Source: WM-3-3 sp041660045
Lineage (GTDB): Bacteria; Pseudomonadota; Gammaproteobacteria; Methylococcales; Methylomonadaceae
DNA: 64,000 nt
Assembly (NCBI GenBank): GCA_041660045.1
Contig: JBAZXA010000014.1
Span: 26,735 to 90,734, forward strand
Direction of reading: 5' to 3'
In this document: positions 35,333 through 44,410 of the stretch, one piece after another
How the letters are laid out: every line of letters begins with the position of its first letter
How positions within the stretch are numbered: the first letter of the stretch is position 1
Notes under the pieces: generated by a model
What the model saw: the letters and a program-made list of their open reading frames with translations, nothing else
Told to the model about the DNA's origin: nothing
The model's database searches: none
Translations under genes and position numbers: made by a program

Positions 35333-35908
35333 AAGCATTAAAATTGCCTAAAACCTACTTCAAAACTTCTTTAAAAACCAACTGTTTTAACCAGCCTACG
35401 CGTTATCTGCACTGTATCCCATAAAACTATCAGTAGGATCAGTTATGAGCTTTAAGAAAACCACTCAAACGAGATGCTTTCCTACAAAAATACACTGGTA
35501 ACTGCTTTTCTAATAAACGTTTCGGCTCAACGTAAGCTTAAAAAAATCAGTAAACATAAAGCAAATTACAGGGTAAACACCTGATCGCTCATCGGATCCA
35601 AGTCTAAGCACCCTACTGTTAATTTTAATGATTTTGTCTAAATCAGCTGGGCTGATAGACGATGAGACCCAACGGGTATTAACACAGGAATCTAGCTGTT
35701 TTTTCTGAGCATAAGCAGCGCCAACATAGCTTTGCAGAACGAAGGGGATTTAAATAAGTTTTGTTGCAATAATTACCTAGCTGCAACTATTGGCCAGTAA
35801 TGCAGCAAACCACTTCAAATCTAGGCATTTATACCTATGAAAACAGCCTTTTTACTCACACAATAAGGCCGTAATCCTAAATGTAGTATTTAACACACGC
35901 ATGCCACC
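35333..35908. other. Intergenic region, probably decayed DNA
   Basis: No supported gene in 576 bases. On the minus strand an 80-codon open stretch (about 35500-35740) reads through without stops but has no start codon and no family I recognise, so it may be a gene remnant. The right part must contain the promoter of the ECF42 sigma gene. Confidence 0.4.
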
Positions 35909-37141
35909 ATGTTTGAAGCGGAAATTGAAAAAATTTACCTGGCTAACTCCCGCCATATATTTGCCACGCTAATAAGGCTATTGGGTGATTTTGACAGCGC
36001 TGAAGAGGCCTTACATGAGGCCTTCCGGGCAGCATTGGAGCAATGGCCCAGCACAGGTATTCCCGCTAAGCCACTTGCCTGGCTAGTATCCGCAGGCCGC
36101 TACAAAGGCATTGACGCCATACGCCGCCGCGCCCGCTTTGAATCATTACCTGATGACATGACACCGCAACTGGCCGTTGATTTTAACGAGGGGTTCGACA
36201 GTGACGGCATTGAAGACGACCGCTTGCGCTTAATTTTTACCTGTTGTCATCCTGCTTTAGCACAAGATGCGCAAGTTGCCCTGACATTACGTGAAGTGTG
36301 CGGATTAACCACAGAAGCCATCGCCAGCGCTTTTCTAATATCCGCGCCAACACTCGCGCAGCGCATAGTGAGGGCTAAAAGCAAAATCCGTGATGCCCGC
36401 ATACCATATCAAGTGCCTACCCTGGCGATGTTGCCAGAACGCCTCGATAGCGTATTGCAAGTGGTTTACCTTATTTTTAATGAAGCTTATTTTACCTCAT
36501 CCGGCAGCACCTTAACCCGTCCCGATTTATCCACAGAAGCCATTCGGCTGGGACGCTTGCTAGCAGACTTGTTGCCTGAACCTGAAGTTTTAGGTTTACT
36601 GGCCTTAATGCTGTTGCAAGAATCCCGGCACACAGCGCGCATATCACCATCAGGGGATTTAATCCTACTGGAAGACCAAGATCGTCGTTTATGGCATCAA
36701 GCTTACATTAGCGAGGGTTCTGCCTTGGTCGAGCAAGCCTTGGCTTCCAGACGTTTTGGCGTGTACAGCTTACAAGCCGCCATTGCCGCCGTGCATGCCA
36801 ACGCCCCGGTAGCCTCGGCGACTAACTGGGCGGAAATCGCTGCCTTATATGCGGTGCTGTTGAAAATTAACCCCTCGCCAATTATCGAACTGAACCGCGC
36901 CGTTGCCGTTGCCATGCATAACGGGCCATTGGCCGGGCTGCAACTGATTGATGCCATCCTGGCGCAAGGTAAACTAAGCGCTTACCATTTGGCACATTCA
37001 GCGCGCGCAGACCTGCTACGACGCTTAGGCCAAACGGCCGCCGCCAAATCCGCATATGAAACCGCACTTAAATTTGCACAAATGGAACCCGAACGACGTT
37101 TTCTTAAAGCCAGGTTGCAGGAACTGGACAGAACTGCTTAA
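35909..37141 (+). CDS. ECF42-type RNA polymerase sigma factor with C-terminal extension
   Basis: A 410-residue sigma factor, more than twice the usual ECF length. Region 2 is IFATLIRLLGDFDSAEEALH with ALEQWPSTGIPAKPLAWLV; region 4 is VALTLREVCGLTTEAIASAF. From about residue 175 it continues with a helical, TPR-like extension (AVYLIFNEAYFTSSG, LLQESRHTARIS, LAHSARADLLRRLGQTAAAKSAYE). That architecture and the DGPF genes downstream define the ECF42 group, in which the extension, not an anti-sigma factor, is thought to control activity. Confidence 0.9.
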   Translation: MFEAEIEKIYLANSRHIFATLIRLLGDFDSAEEALHEAFRAALEQWPSTGIPAKPLAWLVSAGRYKGIDAIRRRARFESLPDDMTPQLAVDFNEGFDSDGIEDDRLRLIFTCCHPALAQDAQVALTLREVCGLTTEAIASAFLISAPTLAQRIVRAKSKIRDARIPYQVPTLAMLPERLDSVLQVVYLIFNEAYFTSSGSTLTRPDLSTEAIRLGRLLADLLPEPEVLGLLALMLLQESRHTARISPSGDLILLEDQDRRLWHQAYISEGSALVEQALASRRFGVYSLQAAIAAVHANAPVASATNWAEIAALYAVLLKINPSPIIELNRAVAVAMHNGPLAGLQLIDAILAQGKLSAYHLAHSARADLLRRLGQTAAAKSAYETALKFAQMEPERRFLKARLQELDRTA

Positions 37142-37693
37142 TCACACCCACAGCGACGACTACCGACACTCAGCCTTGCACAAACAGGCAGGTTTATTGC
37201 CAATTTATACCAATGACTACAAACCTATTTATATTTCTTCAGCCCAAGCCACGCCAGTTGGCTGGTGGCCGCCTATAGGCATTTATTGGGCTTGATAGCA
37301 CTTTTAAAGCACGGATAAACCATAGCTTTTTATATCAATGTCCTGAATGTATGCGCTAACCCGCGCAGCCAAAAAACATACCGCCACACTTTTGGGGACT
37401 TCTTTGCTAGGTGTTCACCCACCATCGATTACTGCATCTGGTATTTAGTAGCGTTCTTCACCAATGTTGATCATGTTGAGGTCTGATGCTTTATCGGCCT
37501 TGAATACGCCAGATTCGGCTTGGCTCTTATCAAAGCCTGTTGCCAATCCTGTTTCGAAAAAAAACTCGGTGTCCAAAATCGACACCTTGCCCTAGTTTTT
37601 TAGCCCATAAAAACTTTCCTAATTGTCGAATTCCACTTTACTCAAACGACTATAACAAAACACCGATTTTATTAGCTGACCGGAGTAAAAGCC
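37142..37693. other. Spacer between the sigma gene and its cluster
   Basis: A 552-base gap with no intact gene. It contains a possible decayed frame on the minus strand (separate entry) and, at its right end, the promoter of the DGPF gene, presumably recognised by the ECF42 sigma factor. Confidence 0.45.
37304..37588 (-). pseudogene. Possible gene remnant with in-frame stops
   Basis: On the minus strand a frame reads coherently from about 37588 (KVSILDTEFFFETGLATGFD) through ESGVFKADKASD and NMINIGEERY, then a TAA, IPDAVIDGG, a TGA, and a further 36 residues to a TAA at 37304. The protein-like composition between stops suggests a small decayed gene. No family recognised and no start codon found; chance is not excluded. 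Confidence 0.35.
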
Positions 37694-38071
37694 ATGAAGT
37701 ACCTTTGTTTGATTTGCGCTGAAAAAGTTATGGAACAAATGCCAGCAGCTGATGCCGCTACGCATTACCAAGAATACGCCGAATTTACTGATGCAATCCG
37801 GGCAAGTGGGCATTATCTAAGCTGTAACCGCCTGTTGCCGCCAACACAAGCCATCACGATTCGGCTACGCGGCGGCAAAATCATGACAACCGACGGCCCT
37901 TATGTAGAAACCAAGGAGCAACTAGGCGGTTATTATTTAATTGCAGCCCGCGATTTGAATGAAGCTATCCAAGTAGCCGCTAAAATTCCGGGCGCAAAGC
38001 ACGGCTGTGTTGAAATCAGGCCTGTAGCAGAAGATGAACAAACGCTAACTGCCTTAGGCTTTAGCGAATAA
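37694..38071 (+). CDS. YCII-related (DGPF) domain protein
   Basis: A 125-residue protein with the family signature TTDGPYVETKEQLGGYYLI (DGPx...KE/RE-LGGYY) and the C-terminal VEIRPV. GGAG ribosome site 8 bases before the ATG. DGPF proteins are the hallmark partners of ECF41/ECF42-like sigma factors; their chemistry is unknown, though the related YciI fold suggests a small hydrolase or lyase. First gene of the ECF42 cluster. Confidence 0.9.
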   Translation: MKYLCLICAEKVMEQMPAADAATHYQEYAEFTDAIRASGHYLSCNRLLPPTQAITIRLRGGKIMTTDGPYVETKEQLGGYYLIAARDLNEAIQVAAKIPGAKHGCVEIRPVAEDEQTLTALGFSE

Positions 38072-38231
38072 ATTGGCTGTCTAACTATGCTTATCCAAAA
38101 CTAAGCAAAGTCGTATATAGCCTAAAATTATTGTTACCCACGCTTAACAAATTGTCGAAAACACACATGTTACATCGACTATAAGATAAGACCTGTAATT
38201 TACTTAACCCTAGCACCTTGGAGATTAAACA

Positions 38232-38711
38232 ATGGCACTAAAAAACCAACCATTACCGGCCGCTTATCCTACTTTGTTGCCTTATCTGGTCGTACGCCGC
38301 GCCGCTCAAGCTATAGAATTTTATAAACACGTTTTTGGCGCTATTGAAATCATCCGTTTAGCGGCTCCGGATGGCAGTATTGGACACGCTGAAATAAACA
38401 TAGGCTCTGCCCATATTATGCTCTCAGAAGAAAACCAGGCTTGGGGTTCCACTTCACCGGAAACACTGGGCGGCAGTCCCGTTACGCTATTAATTTATGT
38501 AGCTGATGTGGACGCTATATTTACTGCCGCGATCAAAGCCGGCGCAAAAGAAAAAATGCCGTTGATAAACCAATTTTGGGGTGACCGCAGCGGACAGGTA
38601 ATCGACCCGTTTGGTCATCATTGGCATATTGCCACACACATAGAAGATGTCGATCCAAACGACTTGCAGCAACGCATGGCTGACGCTTTTTCTGCCAACC
38701 ACGCTAAGTAA
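38232..38711 (+). CDS. VOC-family (PhnB-like glyoxalase fold) protein
   Basis: A 159-residue VOC protein: TLLPYLVVRRAAQAIEFYKH, AEINIGSAHIMLSEEN, and the end DRSGQVIDPFGHHWHIATHI with metal-ligand-type His/Glu positions. Similar to the PhnB-like group, not to glyoxalase I proper. GGAG ribosome site. Part of the ECF42 cluster; substrate unknown. Confidence 0.87.
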   Translation: MALKNQPLPAAYPTLLPYLVVRRAAQAIEFYKHVFGAIEIIRLAAPDGSIGHAEINIGSAHIMLSEENQAWGSTSPETLGGSPVTLLIYVADVDAIFTAAIKAGAKEKMPLINQFWGDRSGQVIDPFGHHWHIATHIEDVDPNDLQQRMADAFSANHAK

Positions 38712-38715
38712 TAGC

Positions 38716-39225
38716 ATGCCTAACTTAGCTAAATACCAATTTAACCCGGAACTGGACTTGCGCTTTGAACGACTTGTTGAGCTATCCCCAGCGCAAATAT
38801 GGTCGGCCTGGACGACACCGGCGTTGCTTAAACAATGGTTTTGCCCCTTACCCTGGCGGGTTGTGGCTTGTGAAATTGACCTACAGCCCGGTGGTAAATT
38901 CAATACGCTTATGCAATCACCCGAAGGGCAAGAATTTCCCAATAACGGTTGTATACTTGAGATTACGCCTAACCAACGGCTGATTTGGAGCAACGCCTTT
39001 TTACCTGGTTTTCGTCCCGCTAAATTACCGGAAAACGATAAAACCGGTGCCGCGTTTGCATTCACCGGCATTATTTCGCTAAGCCCACAGGCACACGGTA
39101 CGCTCTATCAAGCAAGCGTTTTACATGCTGATAGAGCAGGCCGCGACCAGCATGCCGCCATGGGCTTTGAGGCTGGCTGGGGAATGGCACTAAGCCAGAT
39201 GATAGCAATGTTCAAGGCGATGTAA
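38716..39225 (+). CDS. SRPBCC (AHSA1-type) domain protein
   Basis: A 169-residue START/AHSA1-fold protein. ATG 38716 lies 5 bases after the stop of the VOC gene and fits the family start; the longer frame from 38647 runs back inside that gene and is rejected. Motifs: SPAQIWSAWTTPALLKQWFC and ACEIDLQPGGKF, then the C-terminal helix MGFEAGWGMALSQM. These proteins bind hydrophobic ligands; role in the cluster unknown. Confidence 0.85.
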   Translation: MPNLAKYQFNPELDLRFERLVELSPAQIWSAWTTPALLKQWFCPLPWRVVACEIDLQPGGKFNTLMQSPEGQEFPNNGCILEITPNQRLIWSNAFLPGFRPAKLPENDKTGAAFAFTGIISLSPQAHGTLYQASVLHADRAGRDQHAAMGFEAGWGMALSQMIAMFKAM

Positions 39226-39273
39226 CTTGAAATTTTATTCCGTTTGAAATAACCCCCTTACAGGAGAATCATC

Positions 39274-39801
39274 GTGTATACCATCCTTATCCTTATAGCC
39301 GTGGTGATCGTAGGCATTTTAATTTACGTGTCTACTAAACCTAATGAATTTCATATCCAACGCAGCCTTAGCATCAACGCCTTACCAGAAAGCCTATTTC
39401 CACTGATTAACGATTTTCATCAGATGCAAAAGTGGTCGGCTTGGGAAAAAATTGACCCCACGATGAAACGTGACATTAGCACTGTCGCCAGCGGCGTTGG
39501 CGCCAAATATGCCTGGGCAGGCAATAAGGAAATCGGCCAGGGGACGATGGCAATTAGCGCATCGGAACCTTACACAAAAATTGCTATGCACATGCATTTT
39601 ATCAAGCCTTTTGAAGGGCATAGTGATATTGAATATAGCTTGGCGCAAAACGGTAGCGAAACCCTAGTGACCCAAACAATGCGTGGCACAAGTACCTTCA
39701 TCCCCAAGCTAATGTGTGTATTGTTTATCAACCAGGACAAAATGATAGGCAGTAAATTTGAAGAAGGCTTGGCCAATTTAAAAGCTCTTGCTGAACAATA
39801 A
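39274..39801 (+). CDS. Membrane-anchored SRPBCC protein
   Basis: A 175-residue protein. GTG 39274 follows an AGGAG ribosome site at 7 bases. An N-terminal span (ILILIAVVIVGILIYVST) is followed by a polyketide-cyclase-like SRPBCC domain (SLSINALPESLFPLINDFHQ, MQKWSAWEKIDPTMK). Family members of this layout are common beside DGPF proteins. Fourth gene of the ECF42 cluster. Confidence 0.83.
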   Translation: MYTILILIAVVIVGILIYVSTKPNEFHIQRSLSINALPESLFPLINDFHQMQKWSAWEKIDPTMKRDISTVASGVGAKYAWAGNKEIGQGTMAISASEPYTKIAMHMHFIKPFEGHSDIEYSLAQNGSETLVTQTMRGTSTFIPKLMCVLFINQDKMIGSKFEEGLANLKALAEQ

Positions 39802-39855
39802 AGGCAACCTAATGGGCTTAAGCTACTTAAACCGAAATCACGGCGAGGAAAACAC

Positions 39856-40332
39856 ATGCAAAAAATAAGCACTACGTTATGGTTTGATAACCAAGCCGAA
39901 GCGGCGATGAATTTTTATCTATCAATCTTTAAACATGCAGAAGTTTTGGGAGTTACCCGTTATGGTGATGCTGCGCCTATGCCCAAAGGTAGCGTGATGA
40001 CCGCCAGTTTTAAGCTTGAAGGCATGGTCTTTACCGCACTTAATGGCGGCCCTGTATTTAAGTTTACACCTGCCATTTCGTTCGTGGTGCATTGTGAGAC
40101 ACAAGCCGAGGTTGACCATTATTGGGAAAAACTTTCCGCAGGCGGTAAAGAAGGCCAATGCGCGTGGCTAGAAGATAAATTTGGCGTGTCCTGGCAAATC
40201 GTGCCTAATCAACTTATGGCCTTATTAAGTGACCCAGACCCCGACAAAGCAGGACGGGTTATGCAAGCCATGCTGCAAATGCAGAAAATAAATATCTCCG
40301 CTTTGCAACAAGCCTATGCAAGTGAAAACTAA
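39856..40332 (+). CDS. VOC-family protein (PhnB/3-demethylubiquinone methyltransferase-like)
   Basis: A 158-residue protein starting MQKISTTLWFDNQAEAAMNF, with GMVFTALNGGPVFKFTPAIS and LEDKFGVSWQIVPNQL, the pattern of the group often labelled 3-demethylubiquinone-9 3-methyltransferase although it has a glyoxalase fold and no methyltransferase site. GAGG ribosome site. Part of the ECF42 cluster. Confidence 0.87.
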   Translation: MQKISTTLWFDNQAEAAMNFYLSIFKHAEVLGVTRYGDAAPMPKGSVMTASFKLEGMVFTALNGGPVFKFTPAISFVVHCETQAEVDHYWEKLSAGGKEGQCAWLEDKFGVSWQIVPNQLMALLSDPDPDKAGRVMQAMLQMQKINISALQQAYASEN

Positions 40333-40343
40333 AGGTTAACACC

Positions 40344-40700
40344 ATGAAATACATGCTACTGATCTACCAGGACGAACTCGCCTTAACCGATAGCGAAAGG
40401 CAAGCCTGTTATCTAGAATCCACCCAACTCGCCCACGACCTTAAAGCCCATGGGCAATACCTTGCTGCCAGCCCTTTACAACCCACCGCTTTGGCTACTA
40501 GCGTGCGGGTACGTGAAGGCAAACAACTTATCACCGATGGCCCATTCGCCGAAACCCGGGAACAACTGGGCGGCTATTATCTAGTGGACGCCAACAATCT
40601 TGATGAAGCCATCAGCATTGCCGCCAGGATACCCATGGCAAAAAAAGGCACGGTAGAAATCCGTCCCGTGATTGAAATCTCAGGTTTGCCAGATGAATAA
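40344..40700 (+). CDS. Second YCII-related (DGPF) domain protein
   Basis: A 118-residue protein with ITDGPFAETREQLGGYYLV, the exact DGPF motif, and VEIRPVIE at the end. It lies 11 bases after the VOC gene with an AAGG ribosome site. Together with the copy at 37.7 kb it brackets the cluster, suggesting duplication within the regulon. Confidence 0.9.
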   Translation: MKYMLLIYQDELALTDSERQACYLESTQLAHDLKAHGQYLAASPLQPTALATSVRVREGKQLITDGPFAETREQLGGYYLVDANNLDEAISIAARIPMAKKGTVEIRPVIEISGLPDE

Positions 40701-40875
40701 CCCCCACACATAAGACATTACCCCGTTCAATTGGCCATACGCGCAAAGCTGCAGCTGCCCCTAAATTACACGAAAAATGCCGCCAATAACCCAAGCGCGC
40801 AGTTTCTTGTTCTATACTTGCGCTAGGCCTAGCCTAGGCTTCTTGCATCACCTATCCGCCAGATAAGAAGGGACA

Positions 40876-42825
40876 ATGTACATACCCCAAAAAAATAACA
40901 TTTCTATTGCTATCAAGGGTAATAACATCTCAGTCAGCTATGGCTTGCAGTGGCTGTACTCAGTGATGACGGTTTCCGCCAGGTCCATGGTGCCGTTTAA
41001 GTTTTTTACTGTACCGGCTAAACTGACTAACCGTTCTTACCCGCGATCGGAAAACCCAGGGTTTTTTCTGCACAAAGATGATAAATTAAATACCTCGCCA
41101 TCGGCAGGTGGCCGTAAGCATGTGGACTACGCTCACCAAGTGCCTGAACTTTGCAAGCTTTTTGGCAATAATGCAGACCTTAAAATCCCTTTTAGCGACA
41201 TTGCCATTGCCTCCAAACGCGCAGTCTGCATACTGAGCATCAAAGCCTTCAAGGGCAGCGCTCATTTTAAAGTTTTAGGTGGCTTACCGAATCCGCTACC
41301 CGATAAGCTATACCCAGACTGGCCTGTCCACGGTTACCCCTTGCTGTGCATCATCGGCAAAACAGAAGGCGGTGCTTTTAGCCATGACAAAATAAACACG
41401 CAAGGCGAATGGCGAGTTGTGCAATGTGTTTTCGGAGCCGTGCTTACCGGTTTGCTACGCAGCCAATTTCTCGCTATTGAAGTCGTCTCCCGGGAAGGCT
41501 TTGGTTCGGTGTTTCCAACGCTAGCAGACCTACCCGATGGCATACGCCTAGACCCAGGCTTGTTACCGCCCGAGGCAGGAGCCTTAGCGATTGCCGAGGC
41601 GCTGGTTTTTCTTGATGGCTTCATCAGCGCAATGCAAAAAATTGGCTCGCCTAAATGCGCAGTTAACATGAATGGCTTCGACGCCGAGCCATTAAATGCC
41701 CTCGATAACCTGATGTCAGAATTGCTTAACTTTGCTTTAACCAACGCCAAAGCCGGACCTGATGCTTATGCTGACCTCGTCACCAAGCACCGCGGCAAAG
41801 AAACCCTATGTCAGCTGGAATACTTGGATGGCGATATCCAATACCAGATTAGCGATGCTTTTCCGCTCATCAAACAAGCCAAGTTTTCAAAAATTAAGCG
41901 CCGCGCACCGCTCAAGGAAGACTCCGGCTACGGTTCAGAATCCGACTATGAAGAAGATGACGAACCGGAAGAAACCGAAACACCACAACTGGACAAAACA
42001 GAAAACCCTGCCCTGCAAAAATTTAAGTCTAAAACCGATAAAGGCGAGAAGGAAATATCCACATACGAAGACTTTGCCATTAAAAAAATTTCCGTACTTA
42101 GCGGCATGGCTGCCCTGCGTATGGCGACACTTTACGGCATGTACTATTCAAAATGGCTATTCACCACAGGCCCCTTTAAAAACACTGAAGCCTCGCTAAC
42201 CTCAAACGTTAAAACCTGGGCACCCTATTTTGAGCTGGACCACGACTTTGGCAATCTGTGGAAAAAAGTAGAATCAAGTCCCAATGGCATACATATGCTG
42301 ATCTTCGACGGTGCGCCAAATCCGATCAACATACCCGATGTCTCGGACAAAAGCGGCCCGGTTAGCAAAAAACCCAGTAAAGCCAAACAACATAACCCAA
42401 TACTGCTCGATGTCCCCAAGAACCTAGGCGCCATCATCATAGACACCACTAATCTTATGTCATGGGAAAAAGCGCAATACCTGGCTATTTTCCAAACCTA
42501 TTTAGCCCAACCCCAAGGCCTAGACCAACCTGGTGGCGTATTGATAATGATCGACAGTGCCAGCAAACACCCAACCGGCGGCGACCTAGTCCATGGCGTC
42601 ATGCGGGTATGCGGGCACAAAACCTCCGTCGAGATGTTTTTTAACCTGTTTCTGTTTCCACACTTTCTCCCCAAGTTTTCAAAACATCTTAATTTTACGG
42701 AAGAATTCAACACCAAAACCCTGACCGTATTATCCGAAGATGAAACAGAAGCCCGGCGCATGATGAAAGATTACCGCATAGTAATGCGCAACTCAGATTT
42801 CTGGCAATGGTTTGGGAAGTTCTAA
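40876..42825 (+). CDS. 649-residue orphan protein, possible remote PLP-fold C-terminal domain
   Basis: A large soluble protein I do not recognise. GAAGGG precedes ATG 40876. Residues 1-345 show no known motif; an acidic, Ser/Glu/Asp-rich linker spans 348-377; residues 390-649 form a second domain. Around Lys564 the sequence IDSASKHPTGGDLVHGVMRV resembles the Schiff-base lysine region of the cystathionine-synthase group (S-A-T-K-Y, then G-H-S-D and G), and about 45 residues earlier AIIIDTTN resembles that group's VVDNT. This is a by-eye resemblance. Orphan gene after the ECF42 cluster. Confidence 0.6.
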   Translation: MYIPQKNNISIAIKGNNISVSYGLQWLYSVMTVSARSMVPFKFFTVPAKLTNRSYPRSENPGFFLHKDDKLNTSPSAGGRKHVDYAHQVPELCKLFGNNADLKIPFSDIAIASKRAVCILSIKAFKGSAHFKVLGGLPNPLPDKLYPDWPVHGYPLLCIIGKTEGGAFSHDKINTQGEWRVVQCVFGAVLTGLLRSQFLAIEVVSREGFGSVFPTLADLPDGIRLDPGLLPPEAGALAIAEALVFLDGFISAMQKIGSPKCAVNMNGFDAEPLNALDNLMSELLNFALTNAKAGPDAYADLVTKHRGKETLCQLEYLDGDIQYQISDAFPLIKQAKFSKIKRRAPLKEDSGYGSESDYEEDDEPEETETPQLDKTENPALQKFKSKTDKGEKEISTYEDFAIKKISVLSGMAALRMATLYGMYYSKWLFTTGPFKNTEASLTSNVKTWAPYFELDHDFGNLWKKVESSPNGIHMLIFDGAPNPINIPDVSDKSGPVSKKPSKAKQHNPILLDVPKNLGAIIIDTTNLMSWEKAQYLAIFQTYLAQPQGLDQPGGVLIMIDSASKHPTGGDLVHGVMRVCGHKTSVEMFFNLFLFPHFLPKFSKHLNFTEEFNTKTLTVLSEDETEARRMMKDYRIVMRNSDFWQWFGKF

Positions 42826-43447
42826 AGTGGCCTTGCCGAAGCTACTTCAAACAGAAGTTAGCAACCCGAACGCAGATGTAAATCAAGTTAGCAAACAGCG
42901 ACATTGTGTTTTATGCGTTACTCCAACTATTCCAGATCCGGCTAAAGGAGGGCTTAGCGACACCTATGCTTGTTCGAATGGCTATACAATTCGACCTAAT
43001 TTGTATGTAAGTGTTGAGTTTTACAACAGGCATCTTAAAGACTGGAAGTCGCTTGTGACATGCAGTTAGGACTTAGTCGAATCTTTCATCAAGGCGTAGT
43101 TGGCAATGGCCACATTTTTTCGTTTTTTACCAAAGTGGTCAAACTTGATTGAATTTAAAACCAACGGGTTTGTGATCAACAATCAATCGGGCCAGACCCT
43201 CAGGTACTGAGGTAATAAGCGAAAGCCCCCTTAAGACCCGTTTTTTTTCTTGATTTCAACAAGCGCTCTGGGGCGCCTGCTTTTTTGAAGCAAATGTAAT
43301 CAAATTTGATAAAGATTTTTACCGAATGCGCTTTTTAGAGTCGTGCTAAAATTGATCTAATACATTAAAACAAGCAGGGTAGTACAGGCGAACTCTTATT
43401 GTTGCCCGATATTTCAGCCTAAAAAAGCAACTAATTGAAATACAAAA
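42826..43447. other. Intergenic region with probable mobile-element debris
   Basis: No supported gene in 622 bases; the plus-strand frame 42812-43069 overlaps the orphan gene and looks accidental. On the minus strand a 38-codon tail ending at about 43073 (FDHFGKKRKNVAIANYALMK) looks like a protein C-terminus without a body. A GC-rich hairpin-like stretch (GCGC...GGCGC near 43262) precedes the hicA remnant. Confidence 0.4.
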
Positions 43448-43638
43448 ATGCCGCCTAAGATTAAAGAACTTGTTTGTGATTTAGAAATGGCGGGTTTTGT
43501 TAATAAAGGCGGCAAAGGTAGCATAGGAACTATGAACATCCTAACGGTAGCCGCATTACTATTTCTGGGCAACTCACAGATGATGCTAAACCCTATCAAA
43601 TTCGCGAGACCAGGAAAAAGATTGTGGAGTCAAAATAA
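43448..43638 (+). pseudogene. hicA: hicA toxin gene broken by a one-base deletion
   Basis: The first 26 codons read MPPKIKELVCDLEMAGFVNK then GGKGS, the start of a HicA-type mRNA interferase. At about 43522 one base (a C of the expected AGC-CAT) is missing. Shifting frame there restores HRNYEHPNGSRITISGQLTD and DDAKPYQIRETRKKIVESK to a TAA at 43636-43638, including the catalytic histidine. The unshifted frame instead runs into unrelated sequence. The rest of the gene is otherwise undamaged, so the loss is recent or an assembly error. Confidence 0.82.
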
Positions 43639-43877
43639 TGAAAGAGAGTGACCGCTATATTAAAATTGTTGAATGGTCTGATGAAGATGGATGTTTTGTT
43701 GGTTCTTGTCCTGGAATAATTGATACTTGCTGTCATGGAGAGGATGAGATTCAAGTTTATACCGAGCTTTGTCAGATTGTGAATGAATGGATTGAAACTC
43801 TTAAAAAGGATGGTAAGCCTTTGCCATCCCCTACGGTTAGCAGGCATTTAGCAAGTAAATTGTTGAATATAGCTTAA
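43638..43877 (+). CDS. hicB: HicB-family antitoxin
   Basis: A 79-residue antitoxin whose ATG overlaps the hicA stop. YIKIVEWSDEDGCFVGSCPG, CCHGEDEIQVYTELCQIV and DGKPLPSPT are the conserved HicB partial-RNase-H-like fold. It is intact although its toxin gene is frameshifted. It would normally bind HicA and its own promoter. Confidence 0.85.
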   Translation: MKESDRYIKIVEWSDEDGCFVGSCPGIIDTCCHGEDEIQVYTELCQIVNEWIETLKKDGKPLPSPTVSRHLASKLLNIA

Positions 43878-43996
43878 AAAAGCATTTAACTGGAGCGCGG
43901 TGTAATACGAGGTTATTCGGTAACGCAAAATACTGAGAAATCTATTACGGCTTTCTGATTAAAGATTACAAAATGAAAGACCTGCCGCCTTTGACC

Positions 43997-44410
43997 TTAA
44001 GTAATCTGCTCAGCATTAATAAGCGTCATCCCGCTATCCCGGGCGGCTGTTACATCAAAGGTGACAACCGAACTGCATCCGGCCTCAAAGGCGGCCTCTT
44101 TAATTAAGCAATCCGCAAAAAAATCAGCTTTACCTAACTTGAAATTTCGAAGCGCTTTCCATACAACTTCTGTATCTTGGACGATGATATGCTTGGTATG
44201 CATTAAGCTTTCCAGCACTTGGCAAATTTCGCTTTGACTAGATCCGTAACATCGGGCTAAAACCCAAGTTAATTCCACCAGACTAACGAGGGTGACATTG
44301 CCTTCGGCACCCATAGCCAGGGTTTCTAAAAGTAGGGTTGCCTGCTCAGATTGGTAGGGATCATCTTAGGTGATATACCGAACCAATACATTGGTATCAA
44401 GACCGATCAC
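43997..44410 (-). pseudogene. vapC-like PIN toxin gene with a nonsense codon
   Basis: GTG at 44410 overlaps the stop of the antitoxin gene and opens VIGLDTNVLVRYIT, the first PIN aspartate motif. Codon 15 (44366-44368) is TAA where CAA would give YITQDDP. After it the frame continues to 43997 with the conserved glutamate (SLVELTWVL), FADCLI and TFDVTAA, so all PIN acidic residues are present on either side of the stop. The remaining downstream frame alone cannot make a PIN fold with its first strand. Normally a VapC RNase cutting tRNA or rRNA. Confidence 0.82.

Noticed and set aside
35500..35740. 80-codon open stretch on the minus strand
   Set aside because: No start codon and no recognisable family; noted only in the gap entry.
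42812..43069. 85-codon plus-strand frame overlapping the end of the 649-residue gene
   Set aside because: No ribosome site, no recognisable protein, starts inside the upstream gene.
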